Notes: generated from the letters alone by a model not told the origin. 64,000 nt of DNA from Butyrivibrio sp. MB2005 (GCF_000424285.1 NZ_AUJP01000010.1:1-64000), one strand, 5' to 3'. Positions 53,064 through 62,952 are shown, numbered from the stretch's first letter. Made by a program: numbers and translations.

Positions 53064-54497
53064 TTAATATTTAGCACCTTTTGCGCCGCACTTTTTAAAG
53101 AGCTTTTTATATTTTGCCTTGTACTTACCAGGGAATTTAATCTTTATCCCATTCTTTGTTTTTCCAAGAGCGTTCTTTCCTACCTTCTTAAGCTTCTTGG
53201 AATTTACTGTGAATTTTGAAAGCTTCTTACAATTATAGAATGCCTTTGTGCCTATCTCCTTCACAGTATCAGGCAAGATAATGCTTGTCAGCTTACCGCA
53301 TCCCTCAAATGCGCTGTTTCCGATCTTTTCGATAGAACTGGATATAGTTATCTTCTTGGCATTTTTGCAGTTCTTAAAAGCTTTTGGAGCAATGGATGTA
53401 ACTGTGTAGGATGCATCACCCTTAATAATCTTATAAGGCACAGTGTATTTTGTCTGTTTCTTATTAACAGGACCTGCATAAGCAACGGTCATATCACTTG
53501 CGGATGTAACCGTATAGTTTGCACCCTTTACCTGAAGGTTCTCCCCCTCAGCTTCAAGCTTTTGAGTGGTTTCCTTTTTACCTGCTGCAGAATCGCCATT
53601 ACCGGAGTCTGATCCATTACTGTCAGACTTTTTCCATACAGCATAGAGCGTAAGCTCAGCTTCGTTATCAGCTGTAATATGGCCAAGCCCTCCTGCTGTT
53701 GTGGAAGAACCGGTTGCAGAGAACTGAGATTTAAGTATGGGATCTGTAGCTCTTATAACATCGCCTTTAACATATTCAGGCGTCGTAGCCCCGGGAGTTC
53801 TGCTCCAGCCTATGCATTCATAGCCCTCATTCTCAAAGGCGCACTCCTCTATTGTAATGTCACCATGAATAGTCATTTTATTCCATGACTCTTCTTTTTC
53901 ATCAGGGAAATAAGACAGCTTAATATCAAGTGGCATCACGTAGAACTGAAGTTTTATCTGAGTAAACCTGCCATTCTTGTCACCTGCCCTTGATTCATTA
54001 TTACGTACACCTGTGACAAGATAATAAGGATTAGCAGTCGGAATCTTCGCGGTTGCGCTCAAGTCACCACTGCCTGCACCATGAGTTGCAAAGGAAATCT
54101 GTGATATCTGTTTAAAATCAGAGCTCGGATTTATATTTTTAACACTCTTCTCCAGCTGCCTATAGACATAGATATCGATGAAGGAAGACTCACCTACATT
54201 GCTATATGATGCAGATACCTCATCTCCTCCTTTAAACAAAAACTCCCCTGCAGGGAACTGCTCTGACAAAGCATTTATGGATTCGTTGTTATAATCAAAA
54301 ATATTTGTGGTATCAATCTGATATGTAGTAGCAAGAACAGTGATGGACGTCATAACAAGCATGGCTGCCGCAGCAAAGATACCAAGCTTCCTGCCTTTAA
54401 AGAGCTTTTTAGAAATTTGGGAACTATGGTCACTTGAATTATCAGCGCCAATAACCTTACTGATTCTTTTCATTCTTATATAATTGTCGTTTCGCAT
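53064..54497 (-). CDS. Membrane-anchored or exported LRR (BspA-type) protein
   Basis: The 477-residue protein has a charged N-terminus of ~40 residues and then a hydrophobic helix (GIFAAAAMLVMTSITVLATT), so it is either exported by a long signal or anchored type II. A central region contains ECAFENEGYECIGWSRTPG and LTLYAVWKKSD, resembling a Listeria-Bacteroides (InlB B-type) repeat. A Ser/Gly linker follows, then LRR_5 repeats (IAPKAFKNCKNAKKITIS, IGNSAFEGCGKLTSIILP). I start at the ATG at 54497, behind GGGGG; a start at 54518 contains that site. Confidence 0.85.
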   Translation of the reverse strand: MRNDNYIRMKRISKVIGADNSSDHSSQISKKLFKGRKLGIFAAAAMLVMTSITVLATTYQIDTTNIFDYNNESINALSEQFPAGEFLFKGGDEVSASYSNVGESSFIDIYVYRQLEKSVKNINPSSDFKQISQISFATHGAGSGDLSATAKIPTANPYYLVTGVRNNESRAGDKNGRFTQIKLQFYVMPLDIKLSYFPDEKEESWNKMTIHGDITIEECAFENEGYECIGWSRTPGATTPEYVKGDVIRATDPILKSQFSATGSSTTAGGLGHITADNEAELTLYAVWKKSDSNGSDSGNGDSAAGKKETTQKLEAEGENLQVKGANYTVTSASDMTVAYAGPVNKKQTKYTVPYKIIKGDASYTVTSIAPKAFKNCKNAKKITISSSIEKIGNSAFEGCGKLTSIILPDTVKEIGTKAFYNCKKLSKFTVNSKKLKKVGKNALGKTKNGIKIKFPGKYKAKYKKLFKKCGAKGAKY

Positions 54498-54581
54498 ATG
54501 AATCCCCCTATACAACAAAAACCATAACCACTTCTTATATTATACCATTTTTAGCAAATTGCGGCTCGTTTCATATATAGC

Positions 54582-54620
54582 AAAAAGCTCCGTCAGCCTA
54601 TAGACACTGACAGAGCTTTT
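54582..54620 (-). terminator. Terminator of the phoH gene
   Basis: AAAAAGCTC-CGTCAG (54582-54596) pairs with CTGACAGAGCTTTT (54607-54620) with one mismatch. Read leftward, the 5' arm ends in TTTTTG. It lies 45 bases past the phoH stop. Confidence 0.8.
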
Positions 54621-54664
54621 ATTAGGTTCTACATAATAATCAGTCTGTTACAACTACTGCACTT

Positions 54665-56056
54665 TTACATGATCACCTTATCTCGCATTCTGCCTATTGC
54701 ATCCATTGCAAGCCTGCTTCTCTCACACTCTTCTGTGGTAAGAGATATCTGCCAGCATAGCTCAGAACCCTTCATGTGCTCTGATGCATAGGACAGACCA
54801 TTTGTCCTCTCATCAAGGAACGGACGGTCTATCTGATTAGGATCTCCAAGAAGGATTATCTTGGTATCCTTACCTGCTCTGGTGATTATACCCTTGGCCT
54901 GGGCCGGGGTCATGTTCTGTGCTTCATCGATGATCAGATAGGTCTTAAGAATGGAACGACCCCTTATGAAGTTGAGAGCCTCGCACTGAACGATGCCTCT
55001 CTCGAAGACCTCATCAGTTTTATCCTGAAGTTCCTTCTCATTCTTATAGCGCTCTTCTTCACTTGAATCAATGAGCTGTTCAAGGTTATCAATTATAGGT
55101 CTCATAAGAGGTCCTATCTTGTCCTGCTCATCGCCTGGAAGAAATCCTATATCATCATCAAACTGAGAATTAGGTCTGCATACAAGGATTCGTCTGTATT
55201 CATCGGTCGGACGATTGATCATCTTCTCAAGACCAACAGCCAGAGAATAGAATGTCTTGGCAGTACCTGCCATACCCTTTACAATTACCAGCGGCGCCTT
55301 GTCAGCAGGCTGCATAAGCGCTTCCTGGAGGAAGTACTGTCCTGCATTTCTGGGCGTAACCCCATAAGGCTGCGCCTTTTCAAACTCAAGTTTCTTAATC
55401 ACTCCATGATCGACCCTACCCATCTGTGTCTTATTGGTGGACTGATCGCTCTGAAGTATTACAAATTCATTTTCATATAGCTCCGGCTTAACCTTTTCCC
55501 CCTTTTCATCGCAGATGTACACTGCCTCTACCGGAACGCCTTTTCTCCTGAACTCCTTAAAGATCTCCTCCGGTGCAAATACTCTGATACGGCCGGAGTA
55601 CTGTTCTCCATGGGACACAACCTGCTCAGTGGTAAAATCCTGAGCCTGAATTCCAAGCAGCTGTGCCTTGATTCTCATGAGAATGTCTTTAGTTACAAGG
55701 ATAACTTTCTTTTTCTGCGTATCTGAAAGTCCCTTACATACTCTGAGGATACGGTTATCTGATTTATATTCAACCATATCCTTTGGAAGCTCCACATCCT
55801 TATAGTTCTTCTCAACTCTAAGTATGGCGCCATCCTGCAGCTCTACCCCTTTTGTCAGATCTCCTTTCTCCCGCAGTGCTTCAAGCAGGCGGATAACTTC
55901 ACGGACATTGGCACCGCGCTCACCCTCGTCGCGTTTGTGCGTATCCAGTTCTTCAAGTACCACAAGAGGCAGTACGACATCATTATCGTCGAAGCACCTC
56001 AACGCATGTGGAGCCTGAATGAGGACGTTAGTATCGAGTACATAGATCTTTTTCAT
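54665..56056 (-). CDS. phoH: PhoH2-type PIN-ATPase
   Basis: The 463-residue protein combines an N-terminal PIN nuclease domain (VLDTNVLIQAPHAL with D8; VLEELDTHKR; ILRVCKGL...VTKD) with a PhoH ATPase: Walker A KGMAGTAKTF (260-269), Walker B YLIIDEAQNMTPAQAKGIITR and ILLGDPNQID. PhoH2 proteins act as RNA helicase-RNases in mycobacteria. Bacillus YlaK has the same layout. It is a single gene with GGGGAGAAGG upstream and a terminator. Confidence 0.93.
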   Translation of the reverse strand: MKKIYVLDTNVLIQAPHALRCFDDNDVVLPLVVLEELDTHKRDEGERGANVREVIRLLEALREKGDLTKGVELQDGAILRVEKNYKDVELPKDMVEYKSDNRILRVCKGLSDTQKKKVILVTKDILMRIKAQLLGIQAQDFTTEQVVSHGEQYSGRIRVFAPEEIFKEFRRKGVPVEAVYICDEKGEKVKPELYENEFVILQSDQSTNKTQMGRVDHGVIKKLEFEKAQPYGVTPRNAGQYFLQEALMQPADKAPLVIVKGMAGTAKTFYSLAVGLEKMINRPTDEYRRILVCRPNSQFDDDIGFLPGDEQDKIGPLMRPIIDNLEQLIDSSEEERYKNEKELQDKTDEVFERGIVQCEALNFIRGRSILKTYLIIDEAQNMTPAQAKGIITRAGKDTKIILLGDPNQIDRPFLDERTNGLSYASEHMKGSELCWQISLTTEECERSRLAMDAIGRMRDKVIM

Positions 56057-56218
56057 GCACCTTCTCCCCTCTGCTTATGATAGATAACATTTCCTGCTCT
56101 CACAGGGTATTATCCCTTTAACCAATTATACCATATTTTGTATTTGGGGAATGTTTTTATTACAATAAATTGTGTTTTTGGAGAAAATTTTATGATTTTC
56201 AAATGTCAAAATATAAGC

Positions 56219-56224
56219 TATACT
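56219..56224 (+). promoter_or_regulatory. -10 element upstream of the receptor-like gene
   Basis: TATACT lies 40 bases before the TTG start at 56264. The -35 match is poor. Confidence 0.4.
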
Positions 56225-56263
56225 AAAGATATCTATGAAATTAAATCTTTGGGGAGATAAGCT

Positions 56264-57532
56264 TTGGCACTTTTTGGGCGAAATACATTCGATGAACTGG
56301 ATAATGACTACATTCCGCTTGAAGAATTCGCTCCTACCTTAAGCAAGCAGGAGGTTGTTAAGCGTCGCAAGCTTTCTGACCTTATTACTCCCATCAGGGA
56401 TATTCCCCTGGCTCTCCGTGGCAGGCGCAATCAAATAGAAAAGGACCTTAATGCATTTTGCATAGATCAGGATGAGGATTTTGAGCAGCTCACCGATGAT
56501 TTTCTTGATATGATAGAGAAGCAAAAGGGACACATAGAGGATGTAGGCACTCTCCTTAAGACCATGGAACAGGTGAGAGGCGCCGCAGAAGCAGTGAGCG
56601 CTGCCATTGAAGAAGAGCCTGAATCTCCCGAGCAGCGAAGCTTCATGGCTGAAATCGATATTCCCACTATTAATTTGAAGAATCTGGCTGAAGAATACAT
56701 GCCCGATCAGGATATAGTAGAGCAGATAAGAAGCTATTCCTCTTTTTCACACATTCTGAAAAAATCCACAGAATATGCCGTTTCTGCCATAAATCAGTAC
56801 CATGAGCAGGTTAAAAATCTCTCAGATAAGCAAAAGGAGCTCAGCGATCTGGCGGCAGCTGCAGATCTTCTTGCGCTTCATGCCACTATAGATGCTACTC
56901 ACATGTCTGAAGAGAGCCGCGAATTCTCCACCAAAATCGCCGGAGAAATAAGTGATCTCTCCAGGAAAATTCACGAGCTGTCCGCGTCTCTTGATGCAGA
57001 GCTTGGTGTATTGGAGAACGGCTTTAAATCTGTTCATTCCTCCATGCACACAATCGAGTCTGCCCACAGGGACTGCACCAAATATATGGATATGTATTCA
57101 TCAAATTGCAATGAATACTACAGACAGAGCACCAATTACACCAATATCCTTATCAGCAGCCTATCTACCCTTAACCAGGAGTTTCGCGAGGCCCTGAAAA
57201 AGAAGGATTCTGCCACAAAGGATTACCTTAAGGCTTTCAACTCCTTCTGCAAGAAAATATCCAAAAACTACAAGCAGATAAACAGTAAAAATGAAGGCTT
57301 AAAGAGTGTGATGGATGGCTGTATCAGAGGTGCCTCCTCTCTTTCCGAGGAAATGGAGACCACTATGGAGCTCATAAGCGAGGTTCGCGAATCACTTATT
57401 GCCATCAGGAAAACTGACAGCATAAGAAAAGACAAGTATTCCAAGGCTCTGCTTAAGGCCTTTGATCAGGACCTTGTATGGCTTAGTAATAAGATAGAAT
57501 CTACCTTCGATAAGGCAGAAGAATCTGATTGA
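56264..57532 (+). CDS. Soluble coiled-coil protein resembling a chemoreceptor tip
   Basis: The 422-residue protein has no membrane segment and is almost entirely helical. Residues 201-240 (DLLALHATIDATHMSEES, then EFSTKIAGEISDLSRKI) follow the hairpin-tip pattern of methyl-accepting proteins ([19 protein letters not shown] in the receptor at 60124), but the kinase-contact residues are changed. Helices on both sides could form the antiparallel bundle. It may be a cytosolic receptor-like scaffold, and the family is not one I recognise. The start is TTG at 56264 with GGGGAG nine bases upstream; no ATG is near. A strong terminator follows. Confidence 0.75.
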   Translation: MALFGRNTFDELDNDYIPLEEFAPTLSKQEVVKRRKLSDLITPIRDIPLALRGRRNQIEKDLNAFCIDQDEDFEQLTDDFLDMIEKQKGHIEDVGTLLKTMEQVRGAAEAVSAAIEEEPESPEQRSFMAEIDIPTINLKNLAEEYMPDQDIVEQIRSYSSFSHILKKSTEYAVSAINQYHEQVKNLSDKQKELSDLAAAADLLALHATIDATHMSEESREFSTKIAGEISDLSRKIHELSASLDAELGVLENGFKSVHSSMHTIESAHRDCTKYMDMYSSNCNEYYRQSTNYTNILISSLSTLNQEFREALKKKDSATKDYLKAFNSFCKKISKNYKQINSKNEGLKSVMDGCIRGASSLSEEMETTMELISEVRESLIAIRKTDSIRKDKYSKALLKAFDQDLVWLSNKIESTFDKAEESD

Positions 57533-57575
57533 TTTATAGAAAAGAATATTACGCGCTGCAAGGCGCATGTATCAC

Positions 57576-57613
57576 AAAAGGACCGGTGCCACGTGGGCAC
57601 CGGTCCTTTTCCC
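57576..57613 (+). terminator. Terminator of the receptor-like gene
   Basis: AAAAGGACCGGTGCC (57576-57590) pairs with GGCACCGGTCCTTTT (57596-57610), a perfect 15-base stem with a T-rich 3' arm. Confidence 0.9.
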
Positions 57614-57884
57614 TCATACTATTAAAACCGCAGAACGATTTAAAATTCAATTGTTATAAAAAGATTTTATCATATCACTGTGATAAATCAATAAGCTTTT
57701 CAAAATTTGCAGTCTTTTTATCAAAAATTGCTTTCTTTTATAAGCCAGAAACTAATTATTAGTTTATCAGATAATCCGCAAATTACAAGCTTTTTGCGGG
57801 AAACTTTAGAAAAATTATCGTTTCCTTTAACTTTTAATGTTTATCACTGCTGAATTTCCTTATCACTCTGCTCTAAAACAGCTC
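57611..57884. other. Non-coding AT-rich interval
   Basis: I see no gene here. A weak hairpin CCGCAAA/TTTGCGG (57776-57799) could end the leftward gene at 57885, without a clear T run. Short palindromes such as AAACTA-ATTAT-TAGTTT occur but look incidental. Confidence 0.5.
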
Positions 57885-58613
57885 TCAGAATCTCATGTAT
57901 CTTGGTCTTCCGGAGCTTACCACATAATCTTCTGCACAGATAAACGCAACCAGCTTACCTTTGTAGTAAAACTCAGTTCTGTTACCTCCATGTCCGTTCA
58001 TCACGAGATTAATGGAATCTATTCTGATACACTCAGAGGATTCAACATACCAGATATCCGAAACATTCTGTGCATAGGTTATTACAAAATCCTTCAGTTC
58101 ACAGTAATGGAATCTGTCATAGGTGATCAGCATCCTGCCATGAGGTGACTCCCGGCGTCCTGCTTTGGGTATTCTGGCTGCAACGACTTTAATCCTGCCG
58201 CTTTTCATACGTCTGAAGGAGATCATCAGCTCATGTCCCTCAGAAAGTGCCTGATATAACACAAAAGGATGGGTACTGCAGTAAAGCCTCTCACTGCCAT
58301 ATCCAAGCTTTCTTCGAAGCTGTGTAAGAGCCAGCCTTACCTTTGCAAGAAAAGCTTCATCCTCCGAGGCTCTTCTGACCTGTAGCCTAAGCGTGACTGC
58401 ATACTCAGCCTGAAGATAATAGGAATAAGCCTGCGCGATATCTACAGAGCCTCCTTCTCCCTTCCTGTACATATCACCCATTTCATAGGCAGCTTCGGCA
58501 AATCTGCATCTGTAATGTCCGATTCCCTCGCTTATGAACTTTTTTAATTCGGTGCGGTACTCATGTCGCTTTTTCGTGCGAATGCCTACCCTGCTCTCGT
58601 CTCTTTCTTTCAT
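57885..58613 (-). CDS. Sel1-like repeat protein, unknown function
   Basis: The 242-residue protein is basic and apparently cytosolic. Residues ~38-75 fit one Sel1-like repeat (RFAEAAYEMGDMYRKGEGGSVDIAQAYSYYLQAEYAV). The C-terminal half (SGRIKVVAARIPKAGRR, MLITYDRFHYCELKDFVITY, TEFYYKGKLVAFICAEDY) looks like a beta-rich domain I do not recognise. The ribosome binding site is weak, so the start is uncertain. It diverges from the CPBP protease gene. Confidence 0.65.
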   Translation of the reverse strand: MKERDESRVGIRTKKRHEYRTELKKFISEGIGHYRCRFAEAAYEMGDMYRKGEGGSVDIAQAYSYYLQAEYAVTLRLQVRRASEDEAFLAKVRLALTQLRRKLGYGSERLYCSTHPFVLYQALSEGHELMISFRRMKSGRIKVVAARIPKAGRRESPHGRMLITYDRFHYCELKDFVITYAQNVSDIWYVESSECIRIDSINLVMNGHGGNRTEFYYKGKLVAFICAEDYVVSSGRPRYMRF

Positions 58614-58700
58614 AGTCCATATGATATCATACTTTCCCTCGCTTTACACAAGGGTTTTTATCTATTATAATCGGCATGACGACTGTTTTAGGAGGGGATT

Positions 58701-59759
58701 ATGAACACAGTTAAACAGAAATTTTCACATCTTGGTTTTGCATTGATTGCATATCTCGCAATCGCAAATGTTCTTGGCTCAATATCTTCCGGGATTTATA
58801 CATTTATAAAAATACTCGCTGAAATGATAAGCACAGCATCGGCAGGCGGTGACTTGTCCAAATACACGGATCTTGGCTATATAACATCTATGTCCGCCGG
58901 TCTTGCTTCTGACCCGTTGATGCTTGTAATTATTTCAATGTTACCCGGCTACTTTATAGGAGTACCGCTTACCCTATTGATAATCAACGCCAAAAAGTAC
59001 AGGGATGTTCCCCTTAAGGGCCTTAATCTCTACACTCCCTACGAAAAAACCATGAAGAGAGATCTGTCTGTTAAAGAATTCCTCATGTTTTTCTTGTTTA
59101 CATTCCCTATGGGAATAATCGGATCTTCCATTGGTGCAGGTCTTGCAGCGATATTTACCCGTTTGACAGGCTTTGATATGTCAAACATCCTTGATTCCGT
59201 TCTCGTTGGTATGAACCCTGTGGCGGTACTTATTTCAACAGTAATCCTTGCGCCGATATTTGAAGAAATACTCTTCCGCTATGGTGTTATCGGCTATGCA
59301 AGACGCTACGGCGAATGGAACGCCATCATAGTATCAGCCGTGATATTTGGTCTTATACACACCAATGTTTTCCAGTTTTTCTATGCATTTTTACTTGGAG
59401 TATTGTTTGGCTACATCTATGTATATACAAGGCAGTTAAAGTACACCATCGGTCTCCACATACTGTTCAACTTCTTTGGAGCCTTTGTTCCGCTTTTGAT
59501 TTCACCGGATACCAGCCTGACACCGGCACTTGCCATTTACTCCGGATTGCAATATTTCGTTGCTGCTGTAGGCCTTGTATTCCTGATTCTGTTTATTAAA
59601 AAAGGAAATCTTTTAAAGACAACTGAAGGGTCCCCGGTACCCGGAATCTGCAGCAAGGATTCATTCCTTAACTTCGGAATGATCAGCTTTATCATCGTGT
59701 GTCTGGCTCTTACAGTATTCATCAGCTTTTCTAATTCGGTTCTGGAATCGCTGATGTAG
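58701..59759 (+). CDS. CPBP family intramembrane metalloprotease
   Basis: The 352-residue membrane protein has about eight helices. The CPBP/CAAX motifs are complete: E188/E189 and R193 in IFEEILFRYG, H220 in FGLIHTNVFQ, and H253/N257 in IGLHILFNFFG. Bacterial members (Abi-like) are used in peptide maturation, immunity to bacteriocins or other processing; the substrate is unknown. GGAGGGG precedes the start, and a terminator follows. Confidence 0.92.
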   Translation: MNTVKQKFSHLGFALIAYLAIANVLGSISSGIYTFIKILAEMISTASAGGDLSKYTDLGYITSMSAGLASDPLMLVIISMLPGYFIGVPLTLLIINAKKYRDVPLKGLNLYTPYEKTMKRDLSVKEFLMFFLFTFPMGIIGSSIGAGLAAIFTRLTGFDMSNILDSVLVGMNPVAVLISTVILAPIFEEILFRYGVIGYARRYGEWNAIIVSAVIFGLIHTNVFQFFYAFLLGVLFGYIYVYTRQLKYTIGLHILFNFFGAFVPLLISPDTSLTPALAIYSGLQYFVAAVGLVFLILFIKKGNLLKTTEGSPVPGICSKDSFLNFGMISFIIVCLALTVFISFSNSVLESLM

Positions 59760-59806
59760 AAATTCTTTACTGTATTATCTTTAGAAGAATAATAAGACAT
59801 AAAGAT

Positions 59807-59839
59807 GCCCCGGTAGGTCTTTACCGGGGCTGAGTTTTT
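59807..59839 (+). terminator. Terminator of the CPBP gene
   Basis: GCCCCGGTA (59807-59815) pairs with TACCGGGGC (59822-59830), followed by TGAGTTTTTC. Confidence 0.85.
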
Positions 59840-59847
59840 CTATGAAA

Positions 59848-60099
59848 TTAGAGCATCTCTACTCTCTGCTGTGAGAAATCGGCATAGCCGTTCTTATACA
59901 GCTCCTGAACGAATTCAATGGCATCCTGACCGGATTCTTCAATTGGAACATCCTGGCTGTAGATGAACTCAATCTTGTTTCCGTTCGCCATAATGAAATT
60001 TATCTGGGTTCCGATGATCTGTCCATCACCCACATCCATTCCAACTACTTCGACATCAGTTACTTCTCTTACTCTTCCGGCTGCAAATAATACTCTCAT
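59848..60099 (-). CDS. Small conserved-looking protein downstream of the chemoreceptor
   Basis: The 83-residue protein lacks membrane helices. It alternates beta-like strands (TDVEVVGMDVGDGQIIGTQINFIMANGNKI is mixed) and one amphipathic helix (GQDAIEFVQELYKNGYA). It is not a family I recognise. GGAGG precedes the start, and it lies 24 bases after the chemoreceptor gene, so they are probably co-transcribed. A chemotaxis-accessory role is only a guess from position. Confidence 0.7.
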   Translation of the reverse strand: MRVLFAAGRVREVTDVEVVGMDVGDGQIIGTQINFIMANGNKIEFIYSQDVPIEESGQDAIEFVQELYKNGYADFSQQRVEML

Positions 60100-60123
60100 T
60101 TGATGTCCTCCTTGGTCTAAGTA

Positions 60124-61602
60124 TTACTCCGCATCATCTACGGGGTCACTTAGTTCGTTAAGCTTGTTTGCCTGTTTATAAATACCATCCAGAGCCTTTC
60201 TGAATGCTTCAAACTTATTAACAGCTTCCTGAGCATTTGTAAGTCCATCGTTGGAAAGTGCAGCAACCTCTTCACTGGTAGCTGACAGATTGGAGATACT
60301 GTCATTTATCTCATTGGTGGATTCATTGATCAGCTCCATGCTGCCACCGATATCGTTAATATTTGAAAGAAGTTCTGCAACATTGCGATCAATTGTCTCG
60401 AATGCCTCTGCTGTATCTCGAATAACTTCATTCTGAAGTTCAACGGATTCAACAGTGTTATCAATACTCTCCATGGCCTTATTGGCATCTTCTGTAAGTT
60501 CACCGATGATCTTGGTGATCTCACTGGATGCGTTATTGGTCTGTTCAGAGAGCTGTCTGATATCTTCTGCTACTACCGCAAAGCCTTTTCCTGCTTCACC
60601 TGCTCTTGCTGCCTCGATGGAAGCATTCAGCGCAAGTAGGTTGGTCTGCTTGGAAATAGCCATGATGGATCCGAGAATCTTCTGAACCTCTTCTACCTTA
60701 TCAATAACTGCCTTTGTGGAATCAGCAGTAACATTACTTGCATCTCTAACGCCTCTTGCCTTATCTCTGAGAACTTCGATTGTCTCAGCCACCTGAGAAA
60801 CGATTTCCTGAGTATTCTTGGAGGATTCTATCATTCTGTCACGCTGAGTATCAGCAACCGCTGTCTGTTCCTTGATCTCGGATACTTTCTGAGCCTCATC
60901 GGTAACAGCCTGAGCTGTACTCTCTGTAGATGTAGCTATATCACGCATTCCGGAGCTTGTATTCTCAATGATCTGCTCAAGCTCTTCTACATTACCCTGA
61001 GCCTGATCAAACAGCTTTGAGATTCTGCTTGCAATCTTGCTCATCTCCTTGGATGTAGCTTCCTGAGTTTCTGTATGCTCCTGAATTGTAGCGTTATTTT
61101 CTTCATTAAATGCGAGAATAAGTGAAATTGAGAAATAAGCTGCCATTACGCAAAGGAGAGTTGCAATTCCGAAGATTGCAACCTCGGCGCTGACTGCACC
61201 CTTTGCAATAATTACACGAAAAGCCGTAATGACGGACATAATTCCAATGGCTGTACTTCCGCCAATTACGATTCTCTTATTCATATAGATCATAGATGAA
61301 AACAGTATGGCAAGACCAAATACTCCACAACCGATCTGCACTTCAACTACCATAACGATTATGTAGGAAACGGTCGCACCGAGCATGATCATTGCTGCTC
61401 CTATCCTGTTATCCCTGAATTTTATAGCTGCCACATTCATGATAACAATGCTGACTGCAAAAGCTATAAGCTCCAGAATTCTTCCTACTGTAAAACCAGT
61501 TCTTGTTCCTTCATAGATGAAGGCTATGGCACAAACAACGACTATGATCATACATACTGTAAGTGCTCTTTGATTAGCTCTTTGGAATTGTTCCTTATTC
61601 AT
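60124..61602 (-). CDS. Methyl-accepting chemotaxis protein
   Basis: The 492-residue receptor has an N-terminal membrane region with about six helices (~15-170), no large extracellular sensor, and a cytosolic signalling domain. The tip is [20 protein letters not shown] (~residue 335) followed by [21 protein letters not shown]. The short polytopic sensor suggests detection of a membrane-linked or small-molecule signal. AGGAGG precedes the start. No CheA, CheW or other chemotaxis gene is in the window. Confidence 0.94.
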   Translation of the reverse strand: MNKEQFQRANQRALTVCMIIVVVCAIAFIYEGTRTGFTVGRILELIAFAVSIVIMNVAAIKFRDNRIGAAMIMLGATVSYIIVMVVEVQIGCGVFGLAILFSSMIYMNKRIVIGGSTAIGIMSVITAFRVIIAKGAVSAEVAIFGIATLLCVMAAYFSISLILAFNEENNATIQEHTETQEATSKEMSKIASRISKLFDQAQGNVEELEQIIENTSSGMRDIATSTESTAQAVTDEAQKVSEIKEQTAVADTQRDRMIESSKNTQEIVSQVAETIEVLRDKARGVRDASNVTADSTKAVIDKVEEVQKILGSIMAISKQTNLLALNASIEAARAGEAGKGFAVVAEDIRQLSEQTNNASSEITKIIGELTEDANKAMESIDNTVESVELQNEVIRDTAEAFETIDRNVAELLSNINDIGGSMELINESTNEINDSISNLSATSEEVAALSNDGLTNAQEAVNKFEAFRKALDGIYKQANKLNELSDPVDDAE

Positions 61603-61731
61603 CTTTTTTCCTCCTGATCAGGATACTCGATATGCAAAAATACACCTACAGATATTTTAACAAAATTAACGATATTAAGTTCTAAATTTTTACTAAATAA
61701 AGCCCCTTTCTATTTATACTTAATTAATAAA

Positions 61732-62898
61732 TTAACTTTTAACCCTGACGCTTTTTGGCTTACTCCAATCAGTGTAAAGCTTACCGCTTCCGCTGTTTTT
61801 ATAGCCTCTTATGCGAACATAATACTTACCCTTCTTTAGCTTTTTGACTACCTTTGAAGTAGTCGATGTTTTCTTTATTGTGATAGTTTTTACTTTTTTG
61901 CCAAAGCTCTTATCTGTGCTGTACTGAACCTCATATCCGTTCAAGCCTTTGGCAACCTTTTTCCAGGTAATCTTCATCTGCTTTTTGCCTGCTGAGACTT
62001 TCTTAATTGCAGGCACTTTAAGCTTACTGTCGACATTTTCTGCTTTTTGCGTTGTAGCTGGAGATGAGTCCGCGCCCGTGCTTGTAGCGCTTGGATTCTG
62101 CGGCTTATCAGGTTCCTTTTTCTCATCATCCTTCGGAGCAGGCTTTGGAGCAGGCTTTGGTACCGGATCTTTGGGTTCTTCCTTGGGCGGAAGATCAACC
62201 GCAGGTCCCACCACTATAACAAGATCCGAATTTATTTTAGTAGTTAGATCGTCTGTTAAACGGCGTAAAACTATTTCTGTTTCTTTGCTTCTGGCATCAA
62301 CATGCGTGCAATTCATCTGACCTATTGTGACCATGGTTGTGTTCGGAGAACCAACAAACATCGCCATACTCTTTTCATCTTTGTTATCCCATGATATTTC
62401 ATATTTTATGCCATAGTAATCTACTACTTTTACTTTCAGATTAGAAGGCGCTTTCATCTTATCGCTGCCACTCAAAGTGTATGTTTTTGAAGCAACTACT
62501 GCATCGGTTCTTTTCTGATAATCCTCCAATGTATCGCAATAATTTTGAGATTCATAGTTTTTACTTGCAAAAACATATAGCTTTATTGTTCCTGAATAAT
62601 TGTATCTTTTCAAAAGTCTGTAATCGACTTCCTCATAGACTTCATTAGCCTTCAATTCCTTGTTGTAGACTCCGGAAAGCAGACACTCTTTTCCGCCCGA
62701 TTTCTTGTAGGTGACAAGAGACGTATAATATCCATCAAAGGAAGCTTTGTAATGTATTTTATTTTTTACAAACTTAACCTCTGTGGGAGCTTTTAACTTA
62801 GCCTCAGCCCTTACAGCCACAGAAACACCGCCAAGCATGATAAACACACAAAAAAATGTTGCTATTATATTTAAAATCTTTACCCTGTTCTTTCTCAT
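61732..62898 (-). CDS. Exported FN3-type surface protein
   Basis: The 388-residue protein has a signal peptide (ILNIIATFFCVFIML, cleavage near AEA-K). Two N-terminal beta-rich segments (~30-240) are followed by a Pro/Lys-rich linker (PKPAPKPAPKDDEKKEPDKP) and one C-terminal fibronectin type III domain (AIKKVSAGKKQMKITWKKV, then GYEVQYSTD, YYVRIRGYK). I start at the ATG at 62898, with GGGGA eight bases upstream; an in-frame ATG at 62919 precedes that site. It lies 54 bases after the BspA gene. Probable cell-surface protein of unknown ligand. Confidence 0.85.
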   Translation of the reverse strand: MRKNRVKILNIIATFFCVFIMLGGVSVAVRAEAKLKAPTEVKFVKNKIHYKASFDGYYTSLVTYKKSGGKECLLSGVYNKELKANEVYEEVDYRLLKRYNYSGTIKLYVFASKNYESQNYCDTLEDYQKRTDAVVASKTYTLSGSDKMKAPSNLKVKVVDYYGIKYEISWDNKDEKSMAMFVGSPNTTMVTIGQMNCTHVDARSKETEIVLRRLTDDLTTKINSDLVIVVGPAVDLPPKEEPKDPVPKPAPKPAPKDDEKKEPDKPQNPSATSTGADSSPATTQKAENVDSKLKVPAIKKVSAGKKQMKITWKKVAKGLNGYEVQYSTDKSFGKKVKTITIKKTSTTSKVVKKLKKGKYYVRIRGYKNSGSGKLYTDWSKPKSVRVKS

Positions 62899-62952
62899 AA
62901 CTATTTCCCCTAAAATCATTAAGACCTTTCCTGTTATCCCAGGCCTGCTCTC

